A stretch of DNA of 34,973 nt from Ramlibacter sp. (GCA_022844525.1 JALHLO010000013.1:1-34973); one strand, 5' to 3'; counted from the first letter of the stretch, positions 15,266 through 23,585 are shown. Notes: a model not told the origin generated them from the letters alone. Numbers and translations are program-made.

Positions 15266-15724
15266 TTGAACTCCACTCACGGCACCGCCCTGGATTTCCC
15301 GCCCGCCACGGTGCTGCCGGGCCGGCCGCTGGTGGCCGTCCTGCCCTTCACGCCCTGTGGTGACGACCCCCGGCTGGCCCTGCTCGGCACCGAGATCGCC
15401 GACCGGCTGCGCGAGCGGCTGGCCAGTGACCCGGCCACGCGGGCCATCCTGATCAGCTCCGACTTCCTGGCCAAGGCCCCGCCGCACGCGCTGGAACTGA
15501 TCTGCCGCGAGCTGCGCGTGGGCCACCTCATTTCCGGCAAGTGCCATGCCACGGGCCCGGAACCATCGCTGTACGTCGAACTGACGGACACACGCGAGTG
15601 GCACATCCGCTGGGCCGACTTCCAGCGTTTCGGCGCGCGCCGCATGCTCGCCGAGGACGGCGAGGCGATGGACCGGCTGGTGGCGCAGCTGCGCACCACG
15701 CTGGCCGAACACCGCCTCCGTTGA
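15266..15724 (+). CDS. Small TolB-like / cyclase-associated domain protein
   Basis: This 152-residue protein contains the pattern seen at the start of TolB-like domains in bacterial cyclases and signalling proteins. VAVLPF is followed by LGTEIADRLRERLASDP, a variable strand (TRAILISSDF), then LRVGHLISGKCHATG and LYVELTD. Such domains predict a nucleotide-independent binding or oligomerisation role, but here no cyclase or TPR domain is attached. The first start after the in-frame stop is TTG at 15266, with a weak ribosome-binding site. TAGAAT at 15216 is a plausible -10. The start could be further inside, so the N-terminus is uncertain. Confidence 0.65.
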   Translation: MNSTHGTALDFPPATVLPGRPLVAVLPFTPCGDDPRLALLGTEIADRLRERLASDPATRAILISSDFLAKAPPHALELICRELRVGHLISGKCHATGPEPSLYVELTDTREWHIRWADFQRFGARRMLAEDGEAMDRLVAQLRTTLAEHRLR

Positions 15725-15809
15725 CCGGGGGAACCCGGTCAGCCGAATGGTGGATGTCGCTCGCGCGCGCATCTCCCTAGCATGGCCTTTCCAGAGAGGG
15801 AAGAACAAC

Positions 15810-16073
15810 ATGGCCAGCTACTTTGTCGCGTGCGAGGCGCAGCCGGACGGAGCCCACGCCGTCCATGACCGCAGCCGCTGCCCGCCCGCCTGCTTTCCCT
15901 ACGATGCCGAGAAGGAGTATCTAGGCGAGTTCGACGAGGCGGGGCAGGCCCTCGCGGTGGCGCGGCTGCGCTATGCGCACGCCCGCGGCTGCGCCTGCTG
16001 CGACGGCCTGATCCCGGTGACCCGCGTGGTCGCCGGCGAACCGCTCCCCGACCTCTTTCCCCTGCGCACCTGA
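15810..16073 (+). CDS. Small cysteine-rich protein of unknown function
   Basis: An 87-residue protein starting MASYFVACEAQPDGAHAVHD. It has six cysteines (C8, C24, C28, C61, C63, C64) and several histidines (H16, H19, H57). The CPPAC and GCACCD groups suggest metal binding, probably zinc, or a disulfide-bonded fold. There is no signal peptide, so metal binding in the cytoplasm is more likely. GAGAGGGAAG before the ATG at 15810 supports the start; the track start at 15747 is upstream of this site. The candidate -10 TAGCAT (15778-15783) sits in the same CCCTAGNATGG context as the one before the 15266 gene. Confidence 0.7.
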   Translation: MASYFVACEAQPDGAHAVHDRSRCPPACFPYDAEKEYLGEFDEAGQALAVARLRYAHARGCACCDGLIPVTRVVAGEPLPDLFPLRT

Positions 16074-16166
16074 AGGCGAAGCGGCCGTCCATCGGCCGCG
16101 TCCGTGGACAAGCGTCAACGCTGTCCGACGTCAGCAGTTCGCGGCCCGCTTCCATACTGGCGCCGC

Positions 16167-17129
16167 ATGCAGTTCAACCCCCTCGACCTGTTCCTGATCG
16201 CGATCGTGCTGGCGGGCGCCTGGGCGGGCTGGGCGCGGGGTTTCCTGTTCGCCGGGCTGGACCTGCTGACGCTCGTCGCGAGCCTCGCGGCCGCCTTCCT
16301 CGGGTACCACCACGTCACCCGCTGGGTGGCCTCGCTGGCACCCGCGCTGGGCGTATGGATCGCCCCGCTGTCCTTCGTGGCGGTCTTCCTGCTGGTGCAC
16401 TTCGTGCTGGCCACGCTGGTCCTGAAGTTCACGCTGAAGCTGCCCAGGCAGGTGCACGGCAACTTGCTGAACCGGGTGCTGGGGATCGTGCCCGGCACGG
16501 TGAACGGCGCCATGTACGCCGTGGTGGCCGCCGTGCTGCTGCTCACGCTGCCCCTGGGCGCGCGCATCACCACCTGGGCGCACGACAGCGCCCTGGCCGG
16601 GCGCTTCTCCGCGCCGGCGGAATGGGTGGAGGTGCGGCTCGGCCCGGTGTTCGAGCCGGCGGTGCAGAAGCTGGCCGACATGTTGACGGTCCAGCCCGAA
16701 TCGCACGACCGCATCGCGCTGCGCTTTCGCGTGCAGAAGGCCGAGCCGCGGCCGGACCTGGAGTCGCAGATGCTGGAACTGGTGAACGCGGAACGGCGCG
16801 CCGCCGGCCTCAAGCCGGTCAAGCCCGACCCGGTGCTGTCGCAGGTGGCGCGCGCGCACAGCCGCGACATGTTCTCGCGCGGCTATTTCTCGCACTTCAC
16901 GCCCGAGGGCAAGGACCTGGGCGACCGCCTGCAGCAGGCGCGCATCGGCTACCTCAGCGCCGGCGAGAACCTGGCGCTGGCGCCGACGCTGTTCACCGCG
17001 CACAACGGGCTGATGCACTCGCCGGGCCACCGCGCCAACATCCTGCGGCCGCAGTTCGGCCGGCTGGGCATCGGCATCCTCGACGGCGGCAACCACGGCC
17101 TGATGGTCACGCAGGCCTTCCGCAACTGA
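16167..17129 (+). CDS. CvpA-family membrane protein fused to a CAP/SCP domain
   Basis: The 320-residue protein has two parts. Residues 1-140 match the CvpA family: it starts MQFNPLDLFLIAIVLAGAWA and has four likely transmembrane helices with the conserved GWARGF-type loop. After a linker, residues about 205-320 form a CAP (SCP/YkwD-like) domain: MLELVNAERRAAGLKPVKPD, ARAHSRDMFSRGYFSHFTPE, AGENLA and MHSPGHRANIL, which carry the family's His/Glu positions. The CAP domain is probably on the periplasmic side. CvpA proteins affect colicin V production and envelope homeostasis. CATACT lies 8 nt before the ATG and there is no Shine-Dalgarno. The next gene starts 1 nt after the stop. Confidence 0.88.
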   Translation: MQFNPLDLFLIAIVLAGAWAGWARGFLFAGLDLLTLVASLAAAFLGYHHVTRWVASLAPALGVWIAPLSFVAVFLLVHFVLATLVLKFTLKLPRQVHGNLLNRVLGIVPGTVNGAMYAVVAAVLLLTLPLGARITTWAHDSALAGRFSAPAEWVEVRLGPVFEPAVQKLADMLTVQPESHDRIALRFRVQKAEPRPDLESQMLELVNAERRAAGLKPVKPDPVLSQVARAHSRDMFSRGYFSHFTPEGKDLGDRLQQARIGYLSAGENLALAPTLFTAHNGLMHSPGHRANILRPQFGRLGIGILDGGNHGLMVTQAFRN

Positions 17130-17130
17130 G

Positions 17131-18279
17131 ATGAAGGACCTCGAAGCGCTCACCCCGACACCGGCCGACCCGCGCGAGGCGGCCGTATCCGCCGGGCTGG
17201 TCTACGTGAGCGACGAGGACAAGGGCATCCGCCGCGAGCGCGAAGGCGAGCTGTTCGTGTACTTCAAGCCCAACGGCCTGCCGGTCACCGACGAGGCGAC
17301 GCTGGAGCGCATCCGCAAGCTGGCGATCCCGCCGGCCTACGTCGACGTCTGGATCTGCCCGAAGGCCAACGGCCACCTGCAGGCCACCGGGCGCGACGCG
17401 CGCGGCCGCAAGCAGTACCGCTACCACCCGCAGTTCCGCGAGCTGCGCGAGAGCACCAAGTACGAGCACATGATGGAGTTCGCGCGCGCCCTGCCGGCCG
17501 TGCGCGCGCAGCTGGCCGCGCACATGGCGCTGCGCGGGCTGCCGCGCGAGAAGGTGCTGGCGACCGTGGTGCACCTGCTGGAGACCACGCTGATCCGCGT
17601 CGGCAACGACGACTACGCCCGGGAGAACAAGAGCTACGGCCTCACCACCCTGCGCAACCCGCACGTGAAGGTGGCAGGCTCCGAGCTGCGCTTCCAGTTC
17701 AAGGGCAAGAGCGGCAAGACCTGGCGGCTGCAGGTCAGGGACCGCCGCATCGCGAAGATCGTGCGTGCCTGCCAGGACCTGCCGGGCCAGCGCCTGTTCC
17801 AGTACAAGGACGAGGACGGCGAGATCCGCGACGTGACCTCGGCGGACGTGAACGCCTACCTCAAGGAGATCACCGGCGCGGAGATCACCGCCAAGGACTT
17901 CCGCACCTGGGCCGGCACCGTGATGGCGGCGCTGGCGCTGCGGGAGTTCGAGGCCTTCGACAGCCAGGCCGCGCAGAAGAAGAACCTGAAGGCGGCGATC
18001 GAGCGCGTCGCCGCGCGCCTGGGCAACACGCCCACCATCTGCCGCAAGTGCTACATCCACCCGGAGGTGCTCAACGCGTACACCGAGGGACAGCTGCTGC
18101 TGCAGGTGAAGGAGGAGGTGGAGGAGGAACTGCGCGAGGACCTCGCGCGGCTGCGGCCGGAGGAAGCGGCGGTGCTGGCGATGCTGGAGGCGCGCTTGAA
18201 GCGGACGCTGGAGGGGGCGTTGAAGGAGAGCCTGAAGGCGGCGAGGAAGGGGAAGGGGAAGGGGAAGGCGATGGCGTGA
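17131..18279 (+). CDS. DNA topoisomerase IB (poxvirus/eukaryote-like)
   Basis: A monomeric type IB topoisomerase that relaxes supercoils through a 3'-phosphotyrosyl intermediate. The 382-residue protein has an N-terminal DNA-binding domain (GLVYVSDEDKGI; LAIPPAYVDVWICPKANGHL) and a catalytic domain with LIRVGNDDYARENKSYGLTT, the KDFRTWAGT arginine motif and the nucleophile Y308 in CRKCYIHPEVL. The C-terminal 60 residues are very rich in Glu, Lys, Arg and Ala and end in a GKGKGKAMA tail. ATG 17131 directly follows the CvpA-CAP stop, so the two are probably cotranscribed. The stop is followed by the locus C palindrome. Confidence 0.93.
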   Translation: MKDLEALTPTPADPREAAVSAGLVYVSDEDKGIRREREGELFVYFKPNGLPVTDEATLERIRKLAIPPAYVDVWICPKANGHLQATGRDARGRKQYRYHPQFRELRESTKYEHMMEFARALPAVRAQLAAHMALRGLPREKVLATVVHLLETTLIRVGNDDYARENKSYGLTTLRNPHVKVAGSELRFQFKGKSGKTWRLQVRDRRIAKIVRACQDLPGQRLFQYKDEDGEIRDVTSADVNAYLKEITGAEITAKDFRTWAGTVMAALALREFEAFDSQAAQKKNLKAAIERVAARLGNTPTICRKCYIHPEVLNAYTEGQLLLQVKEEVEEELREDLARLRPEEAAVLAMLEARLKRTLEGALKESLKAARKGKGKGKAMA

Positions 18280-18284
18280 GCAAG

Positions 18285-18379
18285 GGTGTCGCGGTTCGGG
18301 CTGCGCCGCTCACCACGACCTACACGCCCCGTATCCCCGTAGGTCGTGGTGAGCGCGCGCAGCGCCGAACCGCGACACC
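18285..18379. repeat. Palindromic repeat, locus C (topoisomerase/debranching enzyme)
   Basis: Arms of about 40 nt (18285-18323 and 18339-18379) pair over GTAGGTCGTGGTGAGC and GTGTCGCGGTTCGG with small indels between. The loop is about 15 nt. It shares the GTAGGTCGTGGT core with loci A, B and D but has a different middle part. It lies between convergent genes and is followed by a short tandem repeat. Confidence 0.85.
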
Positions 18380-18444
18380 ATCACTTCGCCCAACCGCGAC
18401 ACCGACCCCTTCGCCGAATCGCGACACCGATCACTTCGCCGGCA
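18371..18444. repeat. Three tandem 24-25 bp units next to locus C
   Basis: The unit CGCGACACCGATCACTTCGCC recurs three times with few changes, starting in the last bases of the palindrome arm. The debranching enzyme's stop codon lies in the third unit, so the repeat has grown up to or into the end of that gene. Confidence 0.7.
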
Positions 18445-20548
18445 CCGCCGCCGACGACCACGACGCTTCGCTGGACGCACTCCCCGCGCCCGCCTGCTGC
18501 TGCCGCACCGCATGCCGGCACTTCACCAGGATGCGCAGCACCTCCGCGACGCTCCACGCCTGCGCGACGCAGCCGCGCGGCGTGAAGGGTTCCTGCGCGT
18601 CGAAGATCTCGCTGATGGAGCCGATGCAGGCCTCGCCCAGGTGGTTGGCGAAACCTTCGATCAGCCGCGCGATGCCCTCGTTGTCGTCCGGGTGCACCTT
18701 GAGCCAGGCATCCGCGAAGGGCCCCGCCAGCCAGCCCCACACCGTGCCCTGGTGGTAGGCGGCGTCGCGCGCGCGCAGGTCGCCGTCGTAATAGGGCTTG
18801 TAGTCGGGATGGCCCGGTGCCAGCGAACGCAGCCCCACCGGCGTCACCAGCAGGCGCTGCGCGACGTCGAGCACGCTGCGCCAGCGCTCCCGGCCCAGCA
18901 CCGGGTTGGGCAGCGCGATCGAGAAGATCATGTTGGGCCGGATGGCCGGATCGTCGCCGCCCTCGCCGTCCACCACGTCGTACAGGCAGCCGGTCTGCGG
19001 ATTCCAGAAGCGCTGGTTGAAGCTCTCGGACAGGCGCCGCGCGTGCCGCGCCATCTCCTGCGCCCGCTGCTCCTGGCCTTCCTCGCGCAGCCAGCGCTCC
19101 ATCAGCCGCAGCGCGTTGTAGAACAGCGCGTTCAGCTCCACCGCCTTGCCGCGCCGCGGCGTCACCACCCAGCCGTCCACCTTGGCGTCCATCCAGGTGA
19201 GCTGGTAGCCCTCGGCGCCCTGCCGCAGCAGGCCGTCGCGCGGATCGACGCCGATGTTGAAGCGCGTGCCGCGCAGGTGGTGCTCGACGATGTCGGCGAA
19301 GGTGGGGATCGCGTGCCTGAGCGTCAGGCGGTCGCCGGTGACCGTGACGTAGCGGTCCATCGCGTGGAAGAACCACAGCGTGGCGTCGGCCGTGTGGTAC
19401 AGGCCTTCGTTGTGCCCTTCCGGGAACATGTTGGGGATCAGGCCGTCCTTCACGTAGTGCAGGAAGGTGCGCAGGATGTAGCCGGCTTCCGCATGGCGGC
19501 CGGTGGCGAGCGTCAGCCCCTCCAGGCTGATCATGGTGTCGCGGCCCCAGTCGGTGAACCAGTGGTAGCCGGCGATCACCGTGCGCGCCTGGTCGCCCTC
19601 GGCCAGCGCGCGGGCCGCGTCGGCCTGGCGGCTGAAGGGCGCGATGATGAACTGGTCGGCCGCCAGCACCAGTTCGGCGGCGCGGCCGCTGCGCGCGGAC
19701 GGATCGGCCTGCTCGATCAGCCGCTCGCGCCGCGCGTGCTCCGCCTGCTGCGCCTGCTGCGGCGTCATCGCCTGGATGGTGTCCCAGCTCTCGGTGGAGG
19801 CGACCAGGGTGCAGTCCTCGCCCGGCGAAAGCTCCGCGCGGAAGCGGCCCGGCGTCCACACGCGGCCGCGCGAGGCATAGCCGCGCGAGGCTTCGAGCCG
19901 GTAGAAGAACTCCTCGAAGCCGCCGCCTTCCAGCACCAGCTGCGCGTCGCGCCCGAGCATGGTCATGCGCAGCGGCGGCAGCTGCGGGTTGCTTTCCGAA
20001 TGCACCTCGAAGCGGCGCGCCAGCACGTGCAGGCGGCAGGGCTCGTCGTAGCCTTCCTCCACCGGCAGCTCGTGGCCGCGAAAATGCAGGCGCGGCCGCA
20101 GGATCAGGCGCACCGCGGAGTGGCCGGAGACGATGCGGTAGTTCAGGTGCACGGTGTTCTGGCCGTAGGGCAGCAGGATGCGCTTCTCGATCACCGTGTC
20201 GCCCACGTGGTAGGTCCACACCGGCAGCCCCATCTCGAGCCGGAACTCGGTCAGCACCTCCGGCAGCTCCAGCGGATGGCCGGGCCGCTCCTCGCCGGCC
20301 AGGCGGATCACGCGCCGGTCCGGCAGCCGCACCCACTCGCCCAGGTGGCTGAGCATGACGGTGCGGCCGATCGGCGTGGGCAGCGCCGCGATCAGCAGGC
20401 CGTGGTAGCGGCGGGTGGCGACGCCGGCGATCGAGCCCGAGGCGTAGCCGCCCAGGCCGTTGGTCACCAGCCATTCGCGCGTCAGCAGGCTCTCGGGGCT
20501 TTCGTTGCGGCCGGCCCAGGGCATCTTGTTCAGGATGGCTTCAGCCAT
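18431..20548 (-). CDS. Amylo-alpha-1,6-glucosidase / glycogen debranching enzyme
   Basis: The 705-residue protein starts MAEAILNKMPWAGRNESPES. It has an N-terminal GDE_N-type domain (REWLVTNGLGGYASGSIAGV, RRYHGLLIAA) and a C-terminal (alpha/alpha)6 GDE_C domain (HWFTDWGRDTMISLEGLTLA, LIPNMFPEGHN, YHQGTVWGWLAGPFADAW). It hydrolyses alpha-1,6 branch points or related glucans. The start is ATG at 20548 because GGAGG lies 6 nt before it; for the track's ATG at 20554 the site would touch the codon. It overlaps treZ by 8 nt, so translation is probably coupled. The C-terminal 30 residues are Ala/Ser/Gln-rich and border the tandem repeats. Confidence 0.92.
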   Translation of the reverse strand: MAEAILNKMPWAGRNESPESLLTREWLVTNGLGGYASGSIAGVATRRYHGLLIAALPTPIGRTVMLSHLGEWVRLPDRRVIRLAGEERPGHPLELPEVLTEFRLEMGLPVWTYHVGDTVIEKRILLPYGQNTVHLNYRIVSGHSAVRLILRPRLHFRGHELPVEEGYDEPCRLHVLARRFEVHSESNPQLPPLRMTMLGRDAQLVLEGGGFEEFFYRLEASRGYASRGRVWTPGRFRAELSPGEDCTLVASTESWDTIQAMTPQQAQQAEHARRERLIEQADPSARSGRAAELVLAADQFIIAPFSRQADAARALAEGDQARTVIAGYHWFTDWGRDTMISLEGLTLATGRHAEAGYILRTFLHYVKDGLIPNMFPEGHNEGLYHTADATLWFFHAMDRYVTVTGDRLTLRHAIPTFADIVEHHLRGTRFNIGVDPRDGLLRQGAEGYQLTWMDAKVDGWVVTPRRGKAVELNALFYNALRLMERWLREEGQEQRAQEMARHARRLSESFNQRFWNPQTGCLYDVVDGEGGDDPAIRPNMIFSIALPNPVLGRERWRSVLDVAQRLLVTPVGLRSLAPGHPDYKPYYDGDLRARDAAYHQGTVWGWLAGPFADAWLKVHPDDNEGIARLIEGFANHLGEACIGSISEIFDAQEPFTPRGCVAQAWSVAEVLRILVKCRHAVRQQQAGAGSASSEASWSSAAVPAK

Positions 20549-22421
20549 CGGCATCCTCCAGGGGGTGGGGTTCCAGCACGGCCAGCGCGTGCGCGGGCAG
20601 CCGCCAGCTGTGCTCGCCGTCGATCTCGCTCATTCCGTTGCCGCCGTAGCGCGGGTCCTCGCTGTGCCACAGCAGCTGCCAGCGCATGCCCGCCGGCGGC
20701 GCCAGCAGCGGCTCCGGCATCGGCAGCAACGGCAGTGTCGCGCCCAGGTTGACCAGCAGCAGGCGGTCGCCGCCATCCGCGCCGAAAAAGCGCAGCAGGA
20801 AGGCCTCGGCGCCCAGCACCGCGCCGTGCATCCGGCGGCTGTCCTGCGCGGCGAACACCGGGTCCTCGCGCCGCAGCCGCAGCAGGTCGCGGTGCAGCCG
20901 CACGACGTGGGCGTTGCGTTCGCGTTCGGCGTGGTCCAGCTTGCATAGAAGGAAGGTCTGCCCGTCGTCGGGTTTCGCCAGCAGCTTGCCACCATCCTTG
21001 CTCGCGATGTTGGGAAACTGGGCCATGAATTCGTGGCGGCCCTTGCGGATGAGGACGTTGAGCTCGGGCTCGTGGTGCGCGAAGTAGAGGAAGGGCGCGC
21101 TGGCCGCGAACTCCTGCCCCTGGAACAGCAGCGGGGTGCAGGGCGCCAGCAGCATCAGCGCCGTCAGCGCCCGCAGCCGCCCCGGCGTGGTGAGCTCGTG
21201 CAGCCGCTGGCCGCGCGCGCTGTTGGCCACCTGGTCGTGGTTCTGCAGGAACTGGACGAAGTGATGCGCCGGCAGGTCCAGCGCCGGATGGCCGCGCCGC
21301 TTCTTCTGCCAGGCGTAGAACTGGCCCTGGTACAGGAAGCCCCACTTGAGCGCGGAGATCAGCTCCTGCGGCGTGCCGCGCGTCTCGGTGTAGTAGGCCT
21401 CGCAGGCGCCCGTGGCCGCGACGGTGGCGCTGTGGTGGAAGTCGTCGTTCCACAGCGCGTCGAGGCCGTGGCCGCCCTGCTCCACCGGCCGCACGAGCTC
21501 CGCGTGCTGCGGCTCGTTCTCCGCCGTGATGTAGAGGCCGCGGCCCGGCGCGGCGGCGCGCGTGCGCTGCGCGATCTCGGCCACGATGTGCGTCGGGCCG
21601 GCGTCGAACAGGCACTGCGTCGCATCGATGCGCAAGCCGTCGAAGTGGAATTCGTCCACCCAGTAGGCGCCGTTGCAGGCGAAGAACTCGCGCACCGGAG
21701 CGCTGTGCTCGCCGTCGAAGTTGATCGCGTCGCCCCACTCGTTCCCGTAGCGGCTGCTGGCGTAGTGCGGCGAGAAGCGCGACAGGTAGTTGCCGCTGGG
21801 CCCGAAGTGGTTGTAGACCACGTCGAGGATCACGCCCAGGCCCAGGCCATGCGCGGCGTCGACGAAATGGCGCAGTTCGTCCGGCGTGCCGTACAGGCGC
21901 GTCGGCGCGAACAGGTTGACGCCGTCGTAGCCCCAGCCGAAGGGGCCGTTGAACTCGTTCAGCGGCATCAGCTCCAGCACCGTGATGCCCAGGTCCTGCA
22001 GGAAGGCGAGGTGCCGCTCCGCCGCCGCATACGTGCCTTCCTGCGTGAAGGTGCCGATGTGCATCTCGTACAGCACCTGGCCGCGCGGGGCGAGGCCGCG
22101 CCAGCCGCTGTCTTTCCAGTCGTAGGCGGCCAGCGCCACGACTTCTGACGGACCGTGCGGCCCCTCGGGCTGCCAGCGCGACGCGGGATCGGGGAAGGCC
22201 TCCTGGCCGTCGAGACGGAAGCGGTAGCGCGTGCCCGGCCTGGCCTGCGCGGCCCACCCCGAGAAGTAGCCGTCGCCTTCGTGCTGCAGGGGCGCGGGCG
22301 CGCCCGCGCCTTCGAACACCACGTCCACCGCGCGCGCGGCCGGAGCCCAGACGCGGAAATGCGTTCCCGCGCCCTCGCGGTATTCCGCTCCGATCGGAAG
22401 CCGCCTCGTCGTGCTTGCCAT
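20541..22421 (-). CDS. treZ: Malto-oligosyltrehalose trehalohydrolase TreZ
   Basis: TreZ releases trehalose from maltooligosyl-trehalose. The 626-residue GH13 enzyme starts MASTTRRLPIGAEYREGAGT with an N-terminal E-set domain (HFRVWAPAARAVDVVFEG). The barrel follows, with VLYEMHIGTFTQEGTY, GYDGVNLFAPTRLYGTPDEL, the nucleophile in FDGLRIDAT, the acid/base in ITAENEPQ and FLQNHDQVAN. The last two signatures separate it from glycogen branching enzyme. The ribosome-binding site GAAGGG is upstream. No treY or treX-like glycosyl partner is in view except the debranching enzyme it overlaps, so treY must be elsewhere if the TreYZ route works. Confidence 0.93.
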   Translation of the reverse strand: MASTTRRLPIGAEYREGAGTHFRVWAPAARAVDVVFEGAGAPAPLQHEGDGYFSGWAAQARPGTRYRFRLDGQEAFPDPASRWQPEGPHGPSEVVALAAYDWKDSGWRGLAPRGQVLYEMHIGTFTQEGTYAAAERHLAFLQDLGITVLELMPLNEFNGPFGWGYDGVNLFAPTRLYGTPDELRHFVDAAHGLGLGVILDVVYNHFGPSGNYLSRFSPHYASSRYGNEWGDAINFDGEHSAPVREFFACNGAYWVDEFHFDGLRIDATQCLFDAGPTHIVAEIAQRTRAAAPGRGLYITAENEPQHAELVRPVEQGGHGLDALWNDDFHHSATVAATGACEAYYTETRGTPQELISALKWGFLYQGQFYAWQKKRRGHPALDLPAHHFVQFLQNHDQVANSARGQRLHELTTPGRLRALTALMLLAPCTPLLFQGQEFAASAPFLYFAHHEPELNVLIRKGRHEFMAQFPNIASKDGGKLLAKPDDGQTFLLCKLDHAERERNAHVVRLHRDLLRLRREDPVFAAQDSRRMHGAVLGAEAFLLRFFGADGGDRLLLVNLGATLPLLPMPEPLLAPPAGMRWQLLWHSEDPRYGGNGMSEIDGEHSWRLPAHALAVLEPHPLEDADG

Positions 22422-22607
22422 GCGCCACTGCCCTTCGCGCGGATTGTGCAATGCAACAGCGCGACCATGGCGCAACGGCCGTGTCCGCGCGCGTGCCCTC
22501 AACGTGCAGGACAGGTCGCGCAGCACCATGCGCGGGAAAGCACGCTGTCGTGGTGCGAGCCCGCTGCCGCAAGATGGGGCATGCAGGAACACGATGGGAG
22601 ACGGTCA

Positions 22608-23585
22608 GTGAAGCTTCGCCTTGGGACCTGCGGCCGCCGCGCCGCGCTTGCCGCCGCATTGGCATTGGCCGCGCCGCTGGCCGCCGCGCAGGCCTTCCCG
22701 AACAAGCCGGTGCGCGTGATGGTGGGCTATGCGGCCGGCGGCGGCGTGGACGCGATGGCGCGCATGCTGGCGCAGCGCCTGTCCACCGTGCTGGGCCAGC
22801 AGGTGGTCGTGGAGAACCGCGCCGGTGCCTCGGGGATGATCGCGGCCGAAGCGGTCGCGCGGGCCGCACCGGACGGCTACACCCTGCTGATGGGCGAAAG
22901 CGGCATGCTGATCACCTCGCACCTGCAGCCGCGCGCCAACCTGGACCCGCTGAAGTCGTTCACGCCGGTGGCCGGCACCTTCATCGCGCCGCTGATGATC
23001 GTCGCCAACCCCGGCGTCGCGGCGAGCGACCCGAAGCAGCTGGTCGCGCTGCTCAAGGCCAGCCCGGGCAAGTATTCCTATGCGACCTCGGGCGTGGGCA
23101 CCGTGCACCACCTGGGCTTCGAGATGCTCAAGGCGCGCACCGGCGCCTTCATCGTGCACATCCCTTACCGCGGCGCCGCGCAGATCCTGCCGGACGTGAT
23201 CAGCGGCCAGGTGCCCCTCGGCGTGGTGAGCGCGGCCGCCGGCCTGGCGCAGGCGCGCGCGGGCAAGGTGCGGCCCATCGCGCTGATGAACACCGGCAAG
23301 CTGCCCGGCGCGGAGAACGTGCCGGCCATGGCCGATGCCCTGCCCGGCTTCAACGTGGCGCCGCGCCTGATGCTGCTGGCGCCGGCGGGAACGCCGGCCG
23401 CGGTGGTGGAGCGGCTCGACGAAGCGGTGCGCGGCGTGCTGGAGAGCGCGGAGCTGGCGCAGGCCGCGGCGCAGCAGGGCGCGATCCCGGCCTACCTGCC
23501 GCCCGCGCAGCTGGCGGGCACGCTCGCGCAGGAGTCGGCCGACTGGGCCGGCCTCATGAAGACGCAGAAGATCGCGGCGCAGTGA
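22608..23585 (+). CDS. Bug/TctC-family tripartite tricarboxylate transporter substrate-binding protein
   Basis: A periplasmic solute-binding protein of the family greatly expanded in Burkholderiales. The start is GTG at 22608 (VKLRLGTCGRRAALAAALAL), giving 325 residues with a Sec signal cut after AAAQA; GGGAGA sits 7 nt before. An upstream ATG at 22581 is in frame but has no site. The mature part begins FPNKPVRVMVGYAAGGGVDA, the usual Bug N-terminus, and includes VVENRAGASGMIAAEAVA and IPYRGAAQILPDVISGQVPL. No TctA/TctB membrane genes are nearby, as is common for orphan Bug proteins. The ligand is unknown, probably a carboxylate. Confidence 0.93.
   Translation: MKLRLGTCGRRAALAAALALAAPLAAAQAFPNKPVRVMVGYAAGGGVDAMARMLAQRLSTVLGQQVVVENRAGASGMIAAEAVARAAPDGYTLLMGESGMLITSHLQPRANLDPLKSFTPVAGTFIAPLMIVANPGVAASDPKQLVALLKASPGKYSYATSGVGTVHHLGFEMLKARTGAFIVHIPYRGAAQILPDVISGQVPLGVVSAAAGLAQARAGKVRPIALMNTGKLPGAENVPAMADALPGFNVAPRLMLLAPAGTPAAVVERLDEAVRGVLESAELAQAAAQQGAIPAYLPPAQLAGTLAQESADWAGLMKTQKIAAQ

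Noticed and set aside
18371-18444. The tandem units as a CRISPR array
   Set aside because: Units are directly adjacent with no unique spacers, there are only three, and no cas genes are nearby.
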